Assembly (NCBI GenBank): GCA_944358565.1
Contig: CALVRK010000040.1
Location: 1-9,052, forward strand
DNA: 9,052 bases
From: an uncultured Bacilli bacterium
GTDB lineage: Bacteria > Bacillota_I > Bacilli_A > RF39 > UBA660
Direction: 5' to 3'
In this document: piece by piece, positions 1 through 8,513 of the stretch
Numbering within the stretch: position 1 is the first letter of the stretch
Layout: each line of letters opens with the position of its first letter
The notes under the pieces: generated by a model
Seen by the model: the letters and a program-made list of their open reading frames with translations, nothing else
Databases searched by the model: none
What the model was told of the DNA's origin: nothing
Made by a program: the position numbers and the translations under genes

Positions 1-7
1 GATAAAC

Positions 8-147
8 CCATTTTAAAAGCACGTTTTTTAGCTAATTTCTAGTCTCTCAAACGTGCTTTTGTTTTTGCTTTAAAGATGTTTGAGGTCATTTTTCCTCATG
101 TTATTTTATACTACTTTTTTCTACAACCTCATCCATTTTTAGAGCAC
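8..147. repeat. Left arm of a 140-bp imperfect inverted repeat framing the cluster
   Basis: This segment matches the reverse complement of 8667-8807. The best blocks are 8-28 (identical to the complement of 8787-8807) and 103-147 (complement of 8667-8710, one substitution and one indel). The middle, about 29-102, is more diverged. The arm is bounded by near-identical direct copies of CCATTTTAAAAGCAC (8-22) and CCATTTTTAGAGCAC (133-147; 13 of 15 match). It also contains a hairpin at 15-60. It could be the end of an insertion sequence, a small non-autonomous element, or a host intergenic repeat. No transposase is present in the window. Confidence 0.8.
15..60. terminator. Hairpin in left arm, candidate bidirectional terminator
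   Basis: A perfect 12-bp stem, AAAAGCACGTTT (15-26) with AAACGTGCTTTT (49-60), encloses a 22-nt loop. On the plus strand it runs into TTTTGTTTTT. On the minus strand it ends with TTTTAAAATG, so it could stop the biosynthetic operon after the precursor gene. The stem is only moderately GC-rich and the loop is large, so terminator strength is uncertain. No better terminator is visible between 148 and 272. Confidence 0.5.
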
Positions 148-272
148 ATATTTAAGTGACATGAATAACACTTTTTATATATCAAAACGATGAAAACTGA
201 ATGATTAATCGAAATATACTTTATTTTTTTAGGCTGTTAGCTGTGATAATGGAAAAAGTTGTGGTTGATGAG

Positions 273-470
<198 letters not shown>

Positions 471-479
471 GAGTGGAAT

Positions 480-1586
480 CTACTCCTTTCTACGATAAAA
501 ACAGCAATCATCGTCATGAATATAAGGGAAAATATCGTTTATTGCGGGGCATCCGCCGCAAGAATTTAAGTATATACATTTATTGCATAATAATGGTACT
601 AAAAGTTTATTTGCACCATTTGTCATTAATTCTTTTTTTTCTATTTTGAATGAATCTTGATTAATTTTTCTACAATTATAAATAAACAAGTTGTTATCTA
701 CTATAAAAATATTTTTTGTTCCAGTACAATTCACGGAGTTTTTTTCATTATTAAGAAAATAAATTGTTTCTTGTGATAATATTTTTTTGTTTGCTAGATA
801 AGCAAACCATTGATGTTCTTTAAAGCCAAACATTATTTTTGGAATAACGCGATAATCATTGGTTTTGTAATAAAAATCTTCACAATCAAATAAATAATTC
901 ATTAATTTTGTTTGTTCATCAAAAACTTGGTAAAGCTCGAGTGGATTGAGAATATCTTGTTTATTTTCTTTCGACCAATATCTTGCCCAGGTAAAATCAT
1001 CTATTATAAAGTTGCATCTTAAAAGAAATAAAATTAAATTGGTTAAATCAAAAGTATTTTTCTTAGAAATTGTATAATTAATCCGAATACAAACATTATG
1101 GTTTTTTAGGGTTTCTAATGCTTTTAGAGTTAAATTAAAAGATCCTTCTTTTCGGTTTAGGTCATGAAATTCTTTCATTCCATCCAGGCTTAGTGTTATA
1201 TCTGTAGCATTTAATAAAATATGTTCATATTTTTCCCAATCTAAAACAATTAAATCTGGATTCAACTTAAAACCGTAATCAATCGAGTTAGATATACAAT
1301 ATTCGCAAAGTTGAAATATACTACTATAAAGTAATGGATCACCTCCTGTAAAATCTACTCTAAATAATTTTCTGTTTTTTTTAGATAGCCGATTGCAATA
1401 ATTTATTAATTCGATTAATTTATCATAATTTATTTCGTATTTTTTGCTAGTTAATTCGTTAAAGTAGCAATGTGCACATTGATTTTGGCAAGAATTGGTT
1501 AAATGAATTTGCAGATAGAATGTGCGTTTTAGATTGTAATACCTTGAAAGGAACCAACTATTAACATATTTTTCAAAATTATTCAT
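480..1586 (-). CDS. Radical SAM/SPASM peptide-modifying enzyme
   Basis: This 368-residue protein probably modifies the Gly-rich precursor by radical chemistry such as thioether or carbon crosslinking. The radical SAM cluster motif is C33-x3-C37-x2-C40 (CQNQCAHC), followed by the SAM-binding GGDP at 81-84. The C-terminal SPASM/twitch region carries auxiliary-cluster cysteines: C287, C305, then C334-x2-C337-x5-C343-x2-C346, and C361/C362. Length and layout are normal for SPASM RiPP maturases such as sactionine or cyclophane synthases and for anaerobic sulfatase-maturase relatives. The ATG at 1586 has an AGAGG site 9 nt upstream. Its first 8 nt overlap the end of the preceding radical SAM gene (ATGAATAA), which indicates translational coupling. 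It ends in TAG, directly before the precursor. There is no obvious separate RiPP recognition domain at the N-terminus. The exact bond it forms cannot be read from sequence. Confidence 0.88.
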   Translation of the reverse strand: MNNFEKYVNSWFLSRYYNLKRTFYLQIHLTNSCQNQCAHCYFNELTSKKYEINYDKLIELINYCNRLSKKNRKLFRVDFTGGDPLLYSSIFQLCEYCISNSIDYGFKLNPDLIVLDWEKYEHILLNATDITLSLDGMKEFHDLNRKEGSFNLTLKALETLKNHNVCIRINYTISKKNTFDLTNLILFLLRCNFIIDDFTWARYWSKENKQDILNPLELYQVFDEQTKLMNYLFDCEDFYYKTNDYRVIPKIMFGFKEHQWFAYLANKKILSQETIYFLNNEKNSVNCTGTKNIFIVDNNLFIYNCRKINQDSFKIEKKELMTNGANKLLVPLLCNKCIYLNSCGGCPAINDIFPYIHDDDCCFYRRKE

Positions 1587-3525
1587 AAAATATAACCTCT
1601 TTATTTAATAAGAAATCTAAATATTTATGATCAAGTTTATTATCTTTTCCATTAATAAAATTAATAAATTGAATAAATACATTGTTTTCAAATGTAATGA
1701 TTTCGTGATTCTTCCAATTATATAATATTACAGAATTGTTATTAGTAGTAAAATAGACAACTCTATTACACAATTTTAAACATCCCTTATTTTTTTTGCC
1801 AACATGGTATATAAATGAATTCCATATCAAGGTATTTCTTATGGCTTCTGACAGTCTATATAATACAATTGGGGGAGTAATTGTAGTATCTGGTAACCAT
1901 GGATATAAAAATTTTTTCATAAATTCATTTCTCTCATTATCTAGTTTAGCTATGTCATTTAAGTAGTAATCAAAATCTACATAGTTAGATAAATTGTCAT
2001 ATGGTTTAGTTTTAAATTTAACGCCACTAATATTGTATAAATAATAATCCTTAAATAATTTGCTTCCTATATCAAGATATAAACGGTTGATATTAAATGA
2101 TATATTATAATTATTGTATAAATATTCTAGCAATGAGTATGTATTATTTCTGTCTTGTAATGTTTCTCCAGGGAAGCCAATTATACATGGAATATGAACA
2201 TGTATACCTGCAACAGATAATATTTTAACTTGGTTGATAATAATAGAAATAGGATCATCGAAATCGTATTTATTCATTAATTTCAATACACGTTTTGAAC
2301 CTGATTCTAATCCCATTCTTATTTCTCTCAAACCGGCGGAATATAATTTTTTAGCATCTTCAAGTGTAAATTTAGCATCAAATCTTGTCCTTACTTGCCA
2401 TATTATTTCTAAATTTAAGTTTAAAACTGAGTTTGAAAAGGCGAGAAGATTATCTTTTGAGATTGCTTCGTCTTCAAACCAAAAATATTTGATTCCTAAA
2501 TTGTTTAATTTTATTATTTCGATAATAGTGTCTTTTAAATCGTCATTAAACATTGTTTCATTAAATTGATATTTTGCATTTATAGCACAAAATGTACATT
2601 TTCTCCAATAACAAATTTTATTTGGGAAAAGTCTCATATTTACGATTTTATCTCCTTTTGAATTATTAAAAATTTTTGAAGTATTTCTCTTTGAAATTGT
2701 ATCAGAAGGGTATAATTTATGCTGTTTATAAAATGATAATTTAATTTCTGATTCATCTTTATAAATTATATTAGCAACGCTAGAAAAACTAATATTAGAC
2801 TCAAAACACTGGATAATTTCTTTCACTGTAGTAGGAGAATCGTCTAGCACAATTCCATCAATGTATGAAAATAAAAGTTTATTTTTTAGAATTAAATCTG
2901 TGATTTTATTTAATGAAAAATATTCAGAACTATGATTTTTTAAAAAAACTAAGCAATTTGGATTTCTTTTTTTTATATATTTTATGATTAATATACTAGA
3001 AAAATTAATATTCCCATTGTGAAAAACTAAATCGATATTATCTTCATATCCAAATATATGTTTATTAAGAAAATCTAATACAACTGTATCGTTGGAAGAG
3101 TCTTCAACTATTTTTTCAAAAGAAAAGTCAGACAATTCAAATCCTTCTTGAATTGAAAGTTTGTATGGGAAAAAATATTTGGATAATAAATTGCAATAAA
3201 TTGTTAAAGTTTCAATAGCAGAATAAAATTCTTTTATATCAGAATTTTGCTCAACTATAATCTTAAATGAGTTTTTGATTTCGCTATGAAATAAAGGTAT
3301 ATTAGAAAATATAGCTTGTTCCCATATGCTTAAGCTATTGACTTCTTCATGTATAGATGATAAGAAATTACTAATAAAATCATCAGAAAGTAGCTAATTC
3401 CAAAAAATATCATTAACATTATAGAATTTTTCTTTGTTTGTCAGTGTAGAAATATAAGAAAAATCATTTGGCCTATAAAACTCATTAAATAACCCATGTA
3501 TTCCACATATATTAATATAGTTCAT
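1579..3525 (-). CDS. B12-type radical SAM RiPP enzyme, interrupted by an in-frame amber codon
   Basis: Read from ATG 3525, this frame is open for 648 codons apart from one TAG at codon 44 (3394-3396). The ATG has GGTGA 6 nt upstream. Residues about 140-260 resemble the Rossmann-like cobalamin-binding half of B12-type radical SAM proteins, but I see no DxHxxG cobalamin-ligand motif. The cluster motif is C305-x4-C310-x2-C313 (CYWRKCTFC). Further on come the family-typical GLESGS segment and IGFPGE. Such enzymes often methylate unactivated carbons or act as RiPP maturases of about 600-650 residues, so the long reading fits the family length. The 86 codons between the TAG and the first possible restart are open, and they read as ordinary protein. 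The short alternative is a 518-residue protein from TTG 3135, which has AAGGA 6 nt upstream but would lack the N-terminal fifth. The gene overlaps the SPASM gene by 8 nt. The radical SAM assignment is sure; B12 use and activity are inferred. Confidence 0.8.
3133..3145 (-). promoter_or_regulatory. Possible internal ribosome site and TTG restart
   Basis: On the minus strand AAGGA (3142-3146 region) is followed after 6 nt by TTG at 3135, in frame with the radical SAM domain. It is the first ATG, GTG or TTG after the amber codon. It could allow reinitiation that gives a shortened enzyme of 518 residues. It may equally be chance in an A-rich sequence. Confidence 0.35.
3394..3396 (-). other. In-frame amber codon interrupting the radical SAM gene
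   Basis: The plus-strand cta reads TAG on the minus strand, at codon 44 from ATG 3525 (context TGG AAT TAG CTA CTT). It is in the same frame as the radical SAM domain, and no other stop occurs between 3525 and 1582. The neighbouring SPASM gene uses TAG as its normal terminator, which argues against general amber recoding in this locus. A point mutation in this strain or a sequencing error is the simplest explanation. Confidence 0.85.
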
Positions 3526-3613
3526 ACTTCATCACCATTATACGTTAGTTAATCGTTTCCTTTCTAGTTATTTTAATTGAAATATATAATTCTAAATATA
3601 TTAAAACTATTCA
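3526..3613 (-). other. Intergenic spacer between hydrolase and radical SAM genes
   Basis: These 88 nt carry the GGTGA ribosome site for the ATG at 3525 and, further upstream, an AGAAAGGAAACG stretch with no start codon placed for it. A TATAAT lies only a few bases before the ribosome site, too close to act as a normal promoter for this gene. No hairpin terminator is seen, so the minus-strand genes probably share one transcript. Confidence 0.45.
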
Positions 3614-4531
3614 TTAATATTTGGTGTAATGTAAAAAAATTATTGGATTTCTATGCATTAAGGTAAAGACTTCCTCTTCATTTATTCCAACAGACAAAAA
3701 ATCAGGAATGATTTCATTTTCTATAAATAGATAGTTGGAAATATTTTTTTTTGGAATAGGAACATTGTTTTTCCATTTCCAACTAAAATCATTGCTCAAT
3801 AATAACTGGTTTTTAAATTGAGAATTAATAATTGATTGACAAATATTTATCATTATTTTACGTCGTTTTGAGTTTGAAGTTCCAAAATTGGAAAATTGTA
3901 CAAATCCTCCTTTTTGTAAAATTAATTTTATTTCATTAATACAATCCAATGTCTTGGATACTATTGCTGATTCAGCATGACATATCATTATCTTATTCGG
4001 ATTAACTCCTTTATCTACGAGGTACTCAAAACTATTAATACCTGATTTTGGGGCATGCACAGCTATTGGTAAACCGTAGATTATCGAAATATTGGCCGCT
4101 GCAGAAAATATATTTTTTTCATAAGGGAGCAAAGAATTGCTGTTTGTAGCTATTTTTATAATTCCAGGCTTTATCTTTTTTCTTCCAATTCCATATTTGA
4201 TTTGATTTTCCATTTTATTAAAAAAATACTTTTCATCTTTATTTTTTTCTGAAAAAGATAAATATTTTCCTGTAAAAAAACCAACACAACTTATTATATT
4301 AACTGGAGATTTTTCGATAATTTCGTAATAATTCCATACTTTTGAATATGGTGTTAAATCAACAATAATATCATATCCTTTTGAAGCCAAATTTTCTAAA
4401 AGTGATAAAGTATATTCGATGGATAAATTTCGATTAGAGTAGTGATACAAATTAAAAACATGTTCATGAACTAAAATTTTAGAATTATCAGTAACTATAT
4501 ATTCACGATCACAGCAATTAAATCTTATCAT
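3614..4531 (-). CDS. Phosphotriesterase-family (amidohydrolase-superfamily) metal hydrolase
   Basis: This 305-residue TIM-barrel hydrolase carries a full set of candidate binuclear-metal ligands: H22 and H24 (VHEHV), a carboxylated-lysine candidate K126 (GIIKIA), H159 (IAVHA), H185 (ICHAE) and D248 (LLSNDF). These match the order and spacing of phosphotriesterase-like proteins, which hydrolyse phosphotriesters, lactones or amides. With all ligands kept it is probably active, and no signal peptide or membrane segment is seen, so it is cytoplasmic. It is the first gene of the minus-strand operon, 88 nt before the B12-type radical SAM gene, which implies a role in the same pathway. That role could be hydrolysis of an amide, ester or lactone in the modified peptide, or of a small cofactor or protecting group. 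The ATG at 4531 has AAAGG about 15 nt upstream, a long spacing, but no better in-frame start exists. The substrate is unknown. Confidence 0.8.
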   Translation of the reverse strand: MIRFNCCDREYIVTDNSKILVHEHVFNLYHYSNRNLSIEYTLSLLENLASKGYDIIVDLTPYSKVWNYYEIIEKSPVNIISCVGFFTGKYLSFSEKNKDEKYFFNKMENQIKYGIGRKKIKPGIIKIATNSNSLLPYEKNIFSAAANISIIYGLPIAVHAPKSGINSFEYLVDKGVNPNKIMICHAESAIVSKTLDCINEIKLILQKGGFVQFSNFGTSNSKRRKIMINICQSIINSQFKNQLLLSNDFSWKWKNNVPIPKKNISNYLFIENEIIPDFLSVGINEEEVFTLMHRNPIIFLHYTKY

Positions 4532-4815
4532 AAATATTATTATTTACCTTTCTCGTTTTGAATTATAAGAAGATTGTGCTTTGCTAGATAATAAACACAG
4601 TATAATTTAGTTTAGTAAATTGTAATAAAAAATTTGTTATTTGTTATGCGGTACTGTAATACAATGCCTAGAATGATTGTAAAAAAATTAGATAGCTAAG
4701 ATTATATTATGACCAGTCCTTTTACATCCATTATTTTATCTATGTTTATTATAATTGATTTGTTTATTAATGTATATAATAAATTAAATTTCACTTCAGT
4801 TTAATAATTTACATA

Positions 4816-4845
4816 TTGTCTATATATTGAAATATATAGTATACT
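4816..4845 (+). promoter_or_regulatory. Promoter of the ABC transporter pair
   Basis: A -35 of TTGTCT (4816-4821) is followed by an 18-bp spacer and a -10 of TATACT (4840-4845), which gives a start near 4852 and a leader of about 100 nt before the ATG at 4955. The palindrome CTATATATT-GA-AATATATAG fills the spacer between the two boxes. Confidence 0.55.
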
Positions 4846-4856
4846 GGCTATATATT
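4820..4856 (+). promoter_or_regulatory. Operator-like CTATATATT repeats overlapping the promoter
   Basis: CTATATATT occurs at 4820-4828, as its exact inverse AATATATAG at 4831-4839, and again directly at 4848-4856. The first two form a perfect 9-bp inverted repeat with a 2-bp centre, lying between -35 and -10. The third sits at the expected transcription start. This arrangement is typical of repressor sites such as those of GntR, MarR or PadR families. No regulator gene lies in the window, and the low complexity of the motif leaves room for chance. Confidence 0.4.
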
Positions 4857-4941
4857 ATCCATAATAATATTATTTATTTTGTATGAAATTGTTTTGTAAA
4901 ATTTAATAATGAAAACTGTAAAATAATGCTTTTAGGCTATT

Positions 4942-4947
4942 GGGAGG
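4942..4947 (+). promoter_or_regulatory. Ribosome binding site that fixes the start of the first transporter
   Basis: GGGAGG lies 7 nt before ATG 4955. An upstream in-frame TTG at 4940 overlaps this site and cannot be the start, so the protein begins MDSILKK. Confidence 0.8.
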
Positions 4948-4954
4948 CTTATTT

Positions 4955-6679
4955 ATGGATTCAATTTTAAAGAAACAAATTAACTTGCTTGGAAATAATA
5001 CAAAGTTGATTTACATTTTTAAAGTTATCATTTGTTATCTAAGTAAACTTTGTAGTAGCTTTATTCCTTTTTTAGCATTTATATATTTTGTTAATTATAA
5101 AATTTCAATATCTTTTGTCTTAATAATTCTTACTATTTCATTTAATTTTGTATTGAAAATAGTTTATCTATATTTAAATTATTTATTTAATGCAAAGATG
5201 ATTAATATCAGAGAAAATGAATGCACTAATTTTCTTTATTTACTATATGAAATTGATTATGAAATTTTAACATCAAATAGCTTTTTAGATGATTTTTATT
5301 ATTTTTATAGCTTTATTAATAGCAATAATGGAAAATTTGAACAGTTTTATTCTAGTCTCGAAAATCTAATTGTTAGTATATTTAGTATTTTATTTTTTGT
5401 AATAGTCATCATAATAATATTACCCAAATTTATATTTATGTTTATTTTTACACTTCTTATAATTGTATTAATTGAATATTACTTTAAAGATAAATCGTCA
5501 ATAATTGATAGAAGAATGTCTGCTATTGAAAGAAAATTTGTATATTTTGATGATGTTATGATAAATACAAATACTGCTGCTGTTGCAAAATCAATGAATG
5601 TATATAAAAGTTTTTCTAAAATTATTCAACATGAAGAGGAAAAACTAAATCATTATTTTTTTCGATATTTTAATAATTTTTTAATAAATAAATCTATTAA
5701 ATCAATTCTATCTTTTGTATTAGGAATTATGCTTTTAAAATATATGTCATATTTGTATAAAGATAATTTATGGGGCAATGTAGCAGTAGGTATTTGCTTG
5801 TTGTTGAATTTTAATGACTATATAGATCTTATAATTGAAAGTATGTCAGAATTTATAAATATAGTAAAATCATTAAGGGAATATTATATTTTTAAAGAAA
5901 ATAAAATTTTAAGAAAAAGGAATATTAGTATTTCTTTAGAAAACAATAATATAAACAACATCGTTTCTTTTAAAGAGGTAGCATTCAAATATAATGACGG
6001 TGTCAATATGTTATTTTCAAATGTTAGTTTTCAGATTAATTGTGGAGAAAAAATAGCTATTGTAGGCAATAACGGATCTGGGAAAACAACTTTAATAAAT
6101 TTGCTAATTGGAAACCTATATCCAACATTGGGAGAAATAAGTTATAATAAAAATTTATGTTTTGATTTTAGTGTTTATTTTCAAAATTCAGAATTATATA
6201 CATTAAAGCTTATAGATAATATTTTAGAAAAAAACGATGATAGATTGATAAAGCAAATGAATATTTATGCAAAAAAAATAGATATTTATGATTATTTAGA
6301 AAAACAAACCAATTTTATTGCTGATTATATTTCACCGTATTTTAATAACGAGAATTTTTCATATGGACAAAAAACAAAATTATTAATTTTGAGAGCTTTA
6401 TGTAGAAACTCAAATTTATTAGTTTTAGATGAGCCAGGAGCTTCTTTAGATGCCTTATCTGAAGCGGAACTATATCATTTACTAACACAGAAATTTTCTG
6501 ATAATACTATTGTTTTTATTACACATAAATTATCGTGCGTTTCTTTTTGTGATAAAATTATTTATCTTGATAATGGAAATGTTTATATTGGGACACATGA
6601 TGAGCTAATAAAAAATGTTATTAGTTATGAAGTTTTATTTAAAAAGCAAGAAAGAATGATCAAATTTAATCAATTATAG
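4955..6679 (+). CDS. ABC exporter half-transporter (membrane domain plus ATPase), first of pair
   Basis: This 574-residue protein has an N-terminal membrane domain with hydrophobic stretches near residues 17-48, 50-78, 138-177 and 248-296. An ABC ATPase follows: Walker A GNNGSGKT at 371-378, a non-standard signature FSYGQ at 468-472 in place of LSGGQ, Walker B LVLDE at 489-493 with catalytic E493, D-loop ASLDA, and switch H524. This is the layout of type I exporters of peptides and drugs. There is no N-terminal C39 peptidase domain, so it would not cleave a leader itself. It is first in the plus-strand pair, 80 nt before the second half-transporter, and the two most likely form a heterodimer. 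Divergent placement beside the RiPP operon suggests export of the mature peptide, self-protection, or both. The start is the ATG at 4955, set by the GGGAGG site. The substrate is inferred from context only. Confidence 0.85.
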   Translation: MDSILKKQINLLGNNTKLIYIFKVIICYLSKLCSSFIPFLAFIYFVNYKISISFVLIILTISFNFVLKIVYLYLNYLFNAKMINIRENECTNFLYLLYEIDYEILTSNSFLDDFYYFYSFINSNNGKFEQFYSSLENLIVSIFSILFFVIVIIIILPKFIFMFIFTLLIIVLIEYYFKDKSSIIDRRMSAIERKFVYFDDVMINTNTAAVAKSMNVYKSFSKIIQHEEEKLNHYFFRYFNNFLINKSIKSILSFVLGIMLLKYMSYLYKDNLWGNVAVGICLLLNFNDYIDLIIESMSEFINIVKSLREYYIFKENKILRKRNISISLENNNINNIVSFKEVAFKYNDGVNMLFSNVSFQINCGEKIAIVGNNGSGKTTLINLLIGNLYPTLGEISYNKNLCFDFSVYFQNSELYTLKLIDNILEKNDDRLIKQMNIYAKKIDIYDYLEKQTNFIADYISPYFNNENFSYGQKTKLLILRALCRNSNLLVLDEPGASLDALSEAELYHLLTQKFSDNTIVFITHKLSCVSFCDKIIYLDNGNVYIGTHDELIKNVISYEVLFKKQERMIKFNQL

Positions 6680-6759
6680 TATTAATGTAATTTATAAATT
6701 AAATGTACAATATTAAACTACATATTTCTAATTAGGGAAATAAGAAAGAAGGATATAAA

Positions 6760-8478
6760 GTGGTAAAGATTTTACAATTCATGTTATATAATTATAAAAA
6801 ATATATATTTACAGTAGTTTTATATTCTATAGTTCAAACATCTACAATTATTTATAGTATTTATTTTATAATATATGTTTTTCAAAAACTAAAAAATAAT
6901 ATTCTATTACTAGATTGTAATTTAGGTGTTTATCTTTTTATTTTTATTTTTCTTTCTTTTTTATCAAGAGCTGCAAAAATCTTTTTAAATTATTTCAGAA
7001 AAGTAAACTTTATAGAATATAGAAAAAAAATAACTAATTTGATATCAACAATTCCTCAAGAATCAACTCAAGATATTAAATTACAAAATATGAATGTTCA
7101 ATTTGAATATTTAATGAATTCTGAAGGTGTAGTTACTATTTTTCTAAATTTTTTTTCCGATATTGTATTAGATATTATATTTTTTATCTTTGCATTTATT
7201 TTAATGTTATTTTTAAAGTTATATATTGAAATTTTAATTGTTATTTCTTTCTGTGTTGTTTCGTATTTTATAAAAAAAAGATATGAAACAATCGAAGAAA
7301 AATTATCTACAGAAATGGCAGAAATTAATAACTATGTTTCGCAATTTTCAAAATGTCTTTACGATGTTAAAACAGCTATAGAAAGAAGGTATTACAAATT
7401 TATAATCAATAATCTTAATGATATATATAAAAAGGTAAAGCAAGAGGAATTCATTTTTTTTAAAAAGGTTTTACAATTTGTTTTTCGAGTTGATTTAAGT
7501 GGTGAATTAATATTATGGATATCAATTATTGCTATTTATTCAACAATAATTATTTCTACAACATTTAGCGATACTTATGTATTAAATTTTATTTTCTTTG
7601 CGAGCATTTCAGTTAATTCTATTATTTTTATTAATTATTTTTTTTCTACTACCAGTAATTTAAGACAATATTCAACATATGTAATGCCTATATTAGAGTA
7701 CGAAGATTATTTAAATAAATTAATTGTTGCCGAAAACAAATTGATTATTACTTCAATAGAAACAATAGAATTTATTGACGTATCATATCGCTATCCAAGC
7801 TCTAAGAAATACGCAATAAATAAAGTCAGTTTTAAAATACATAAAGGAGAAAAAATATATATAATTGGCAGTAATGGCTCCGGCAAGAGTACATTATTTA
7901 AACTTTTAATTGGACAAATAAAGCCAACAGAAGGAAAGATATTAATTAATAATATTAATATTTCTAATATTAATATTTCATCTTATATAGATCAATTAGC
8001 GTATTTAACACAAAATATACCATTGATTTCTATACCAGTTGAAGATTATTTTGATTTTTCCGATCAACGAATATTAAAAATGTTAGAAGACTTAAATTTG
8101 AACAAAGTTATATCAACTTATAAACAAAATGCTAAAGTATTTTTTACAAAAAATTTTGATAATAATGGTATAGAATTATCAAGTGGAGAAATAAAAAAAA
8201 TTTATATCATTTACTTACTTTCCTTAAATAAGGATGTATTGTTAATTGATGAAATAGATAGTAATCTAGATTCTAATTCAAGGTATAGAACAGAAAAATA
8301 TATTAAAGAACAATATGGGAAAGGAATTGTAATAACAATTACACATAATTATAATTCTTTCGATAATGGTGATACAATAATTGTTATGGAAAATGGAAGT
8401 ATAGAATCATTTGGGACACATGATGACCTCATCCAAAACTCTAATTTATATGCTGCATTAGTTAATAATAATTGTTAA
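6760..8478 (+). CDS. ABC exporter half-transporter (membrane domain plus ATPase), second of pair
   Basis: This 572-residue partner has hydrophobic stretches near residues 15-42, 57-80, 125-172 and 247-297, followed by the ATPase. Motifs are Walker A GSNGSGKS at 370-377, signature LSSGE at 473-477 (Gln replaced by Glu), Walker B LLIDE at 494-498 with E498, D-loop SNLDS and switch H529. Both subunits therefore keep the catalytic glutamate and the switch histidine. Their signature motifs both depart from LSGGQ, so which ATP site is degenerate is not obvious. Translation starts at GTG 6760, with AAGGA 6 nt upstream; a nearby in-frame ATG eight codons in lacks a ribosome site. The 80-nt gap after the first subunit shows no terminator, so the two are likely one transcript. 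No peptidase domain is present. The probable role is export of the locus product or immunity to it. Confidence 0.85.
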   Translation: MVKILQFMLYNYKKYIFTVVLYSIVQTSTIIYSIYFIIYVFQKLKNNILLLDCNLGVYLFIFIFLSFLSRAAKIFLNYFRKVNFIEYRKKITNLISTIPQESTQDIKLQNMNVQFEYLMNSEGVVTIFLNFFSDIVLDIIFFIFAFILMLFLKLYIEILIVISFCVVSYFIKKRYETIEEKLSTEMAEINNYVSQFSKCLYDVKTAIERRYYKFIINNLNDIYKKVKQEEFIFFKKVLQFVFRVDLSGELILWISIIAIYSTIIISTTFSDTYVLNFIFFASISVNSIIFINYFFSTTSNLRQYSTYVMPILEYEDYLNKLIVAENKLIITSIETIEFIDVSYRYPSSKKYAINKVSFKIHKGEKIYIIGSNGSGKSTLFKLLIGQIKPTEGKILINNINISNINISSYIDQLAYLTQNIPLISIPVEDYFDFSDQRILKMLEDLNLNKVISTYKQNAKVFFTKNFDNNGIELSSGEIKKIYIIYLLSLNKDVLLIDEIDSNLDSNSRYRTEKYIKEQYGKGIVITITHNYNSFDNGDTIIVMENGSIESFGTHDDLIQNSNLYAALVNNNC

Positions 8479-8513
8479 TCAAAGATAACAAATAATACTA
8501 CCATATAAAAGCA

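Larger units (their letters stand above)
4532..4954. other. Divergent intergenic regulatory region
   Basis: This 423-bp AT-rich region separates the minus-strand biosynthetic operon from the plus-strand transporter pair and must hold promoters for both. The plus-strand promoter and operator are listed separately. For the minus strand I see TATACT at 4599-4604 and TATAAT near 4563-4568 as possible -10 boxes, but neither has a convincing -35. No RNA gene or supported small ORF was found. A 30-codon GTG frame on the minus strand (4702-4794) lacks a ribosome site. Confidence 0.6.

Noticed and set aside
2234..2569. Plus-strand open frame of 111 codons
   Set aside because: It is antisense to the radical SAM gene, which has clear family motifs on the other strand; no ribosome site or recognisable domain.
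3394..3396. Pyrrolysine or another recoded amino acid at the amber codon
   Set aside because: The adjacent SPASM gene and the first transporter end in TAG as a normal stop, no recoding element is visible, and a point mutation is simpler. Not excluded without the genome.
4702..4794. Minus-strand 30-codon GTG frame ending in MDVKGLVII, faintly like a short hydrophobic signalling peptide
   Set aside because: It has no ribosome site, a GTG start, and a length expected by chance in AT-rich DNA; no Rgg-type regulator is in the window.
4940..4942. TTG as start of the first transporter
   Set aside because: It overlaps the GGGAGG ribosome site; the ATG at 4955 lies at proper spacing.
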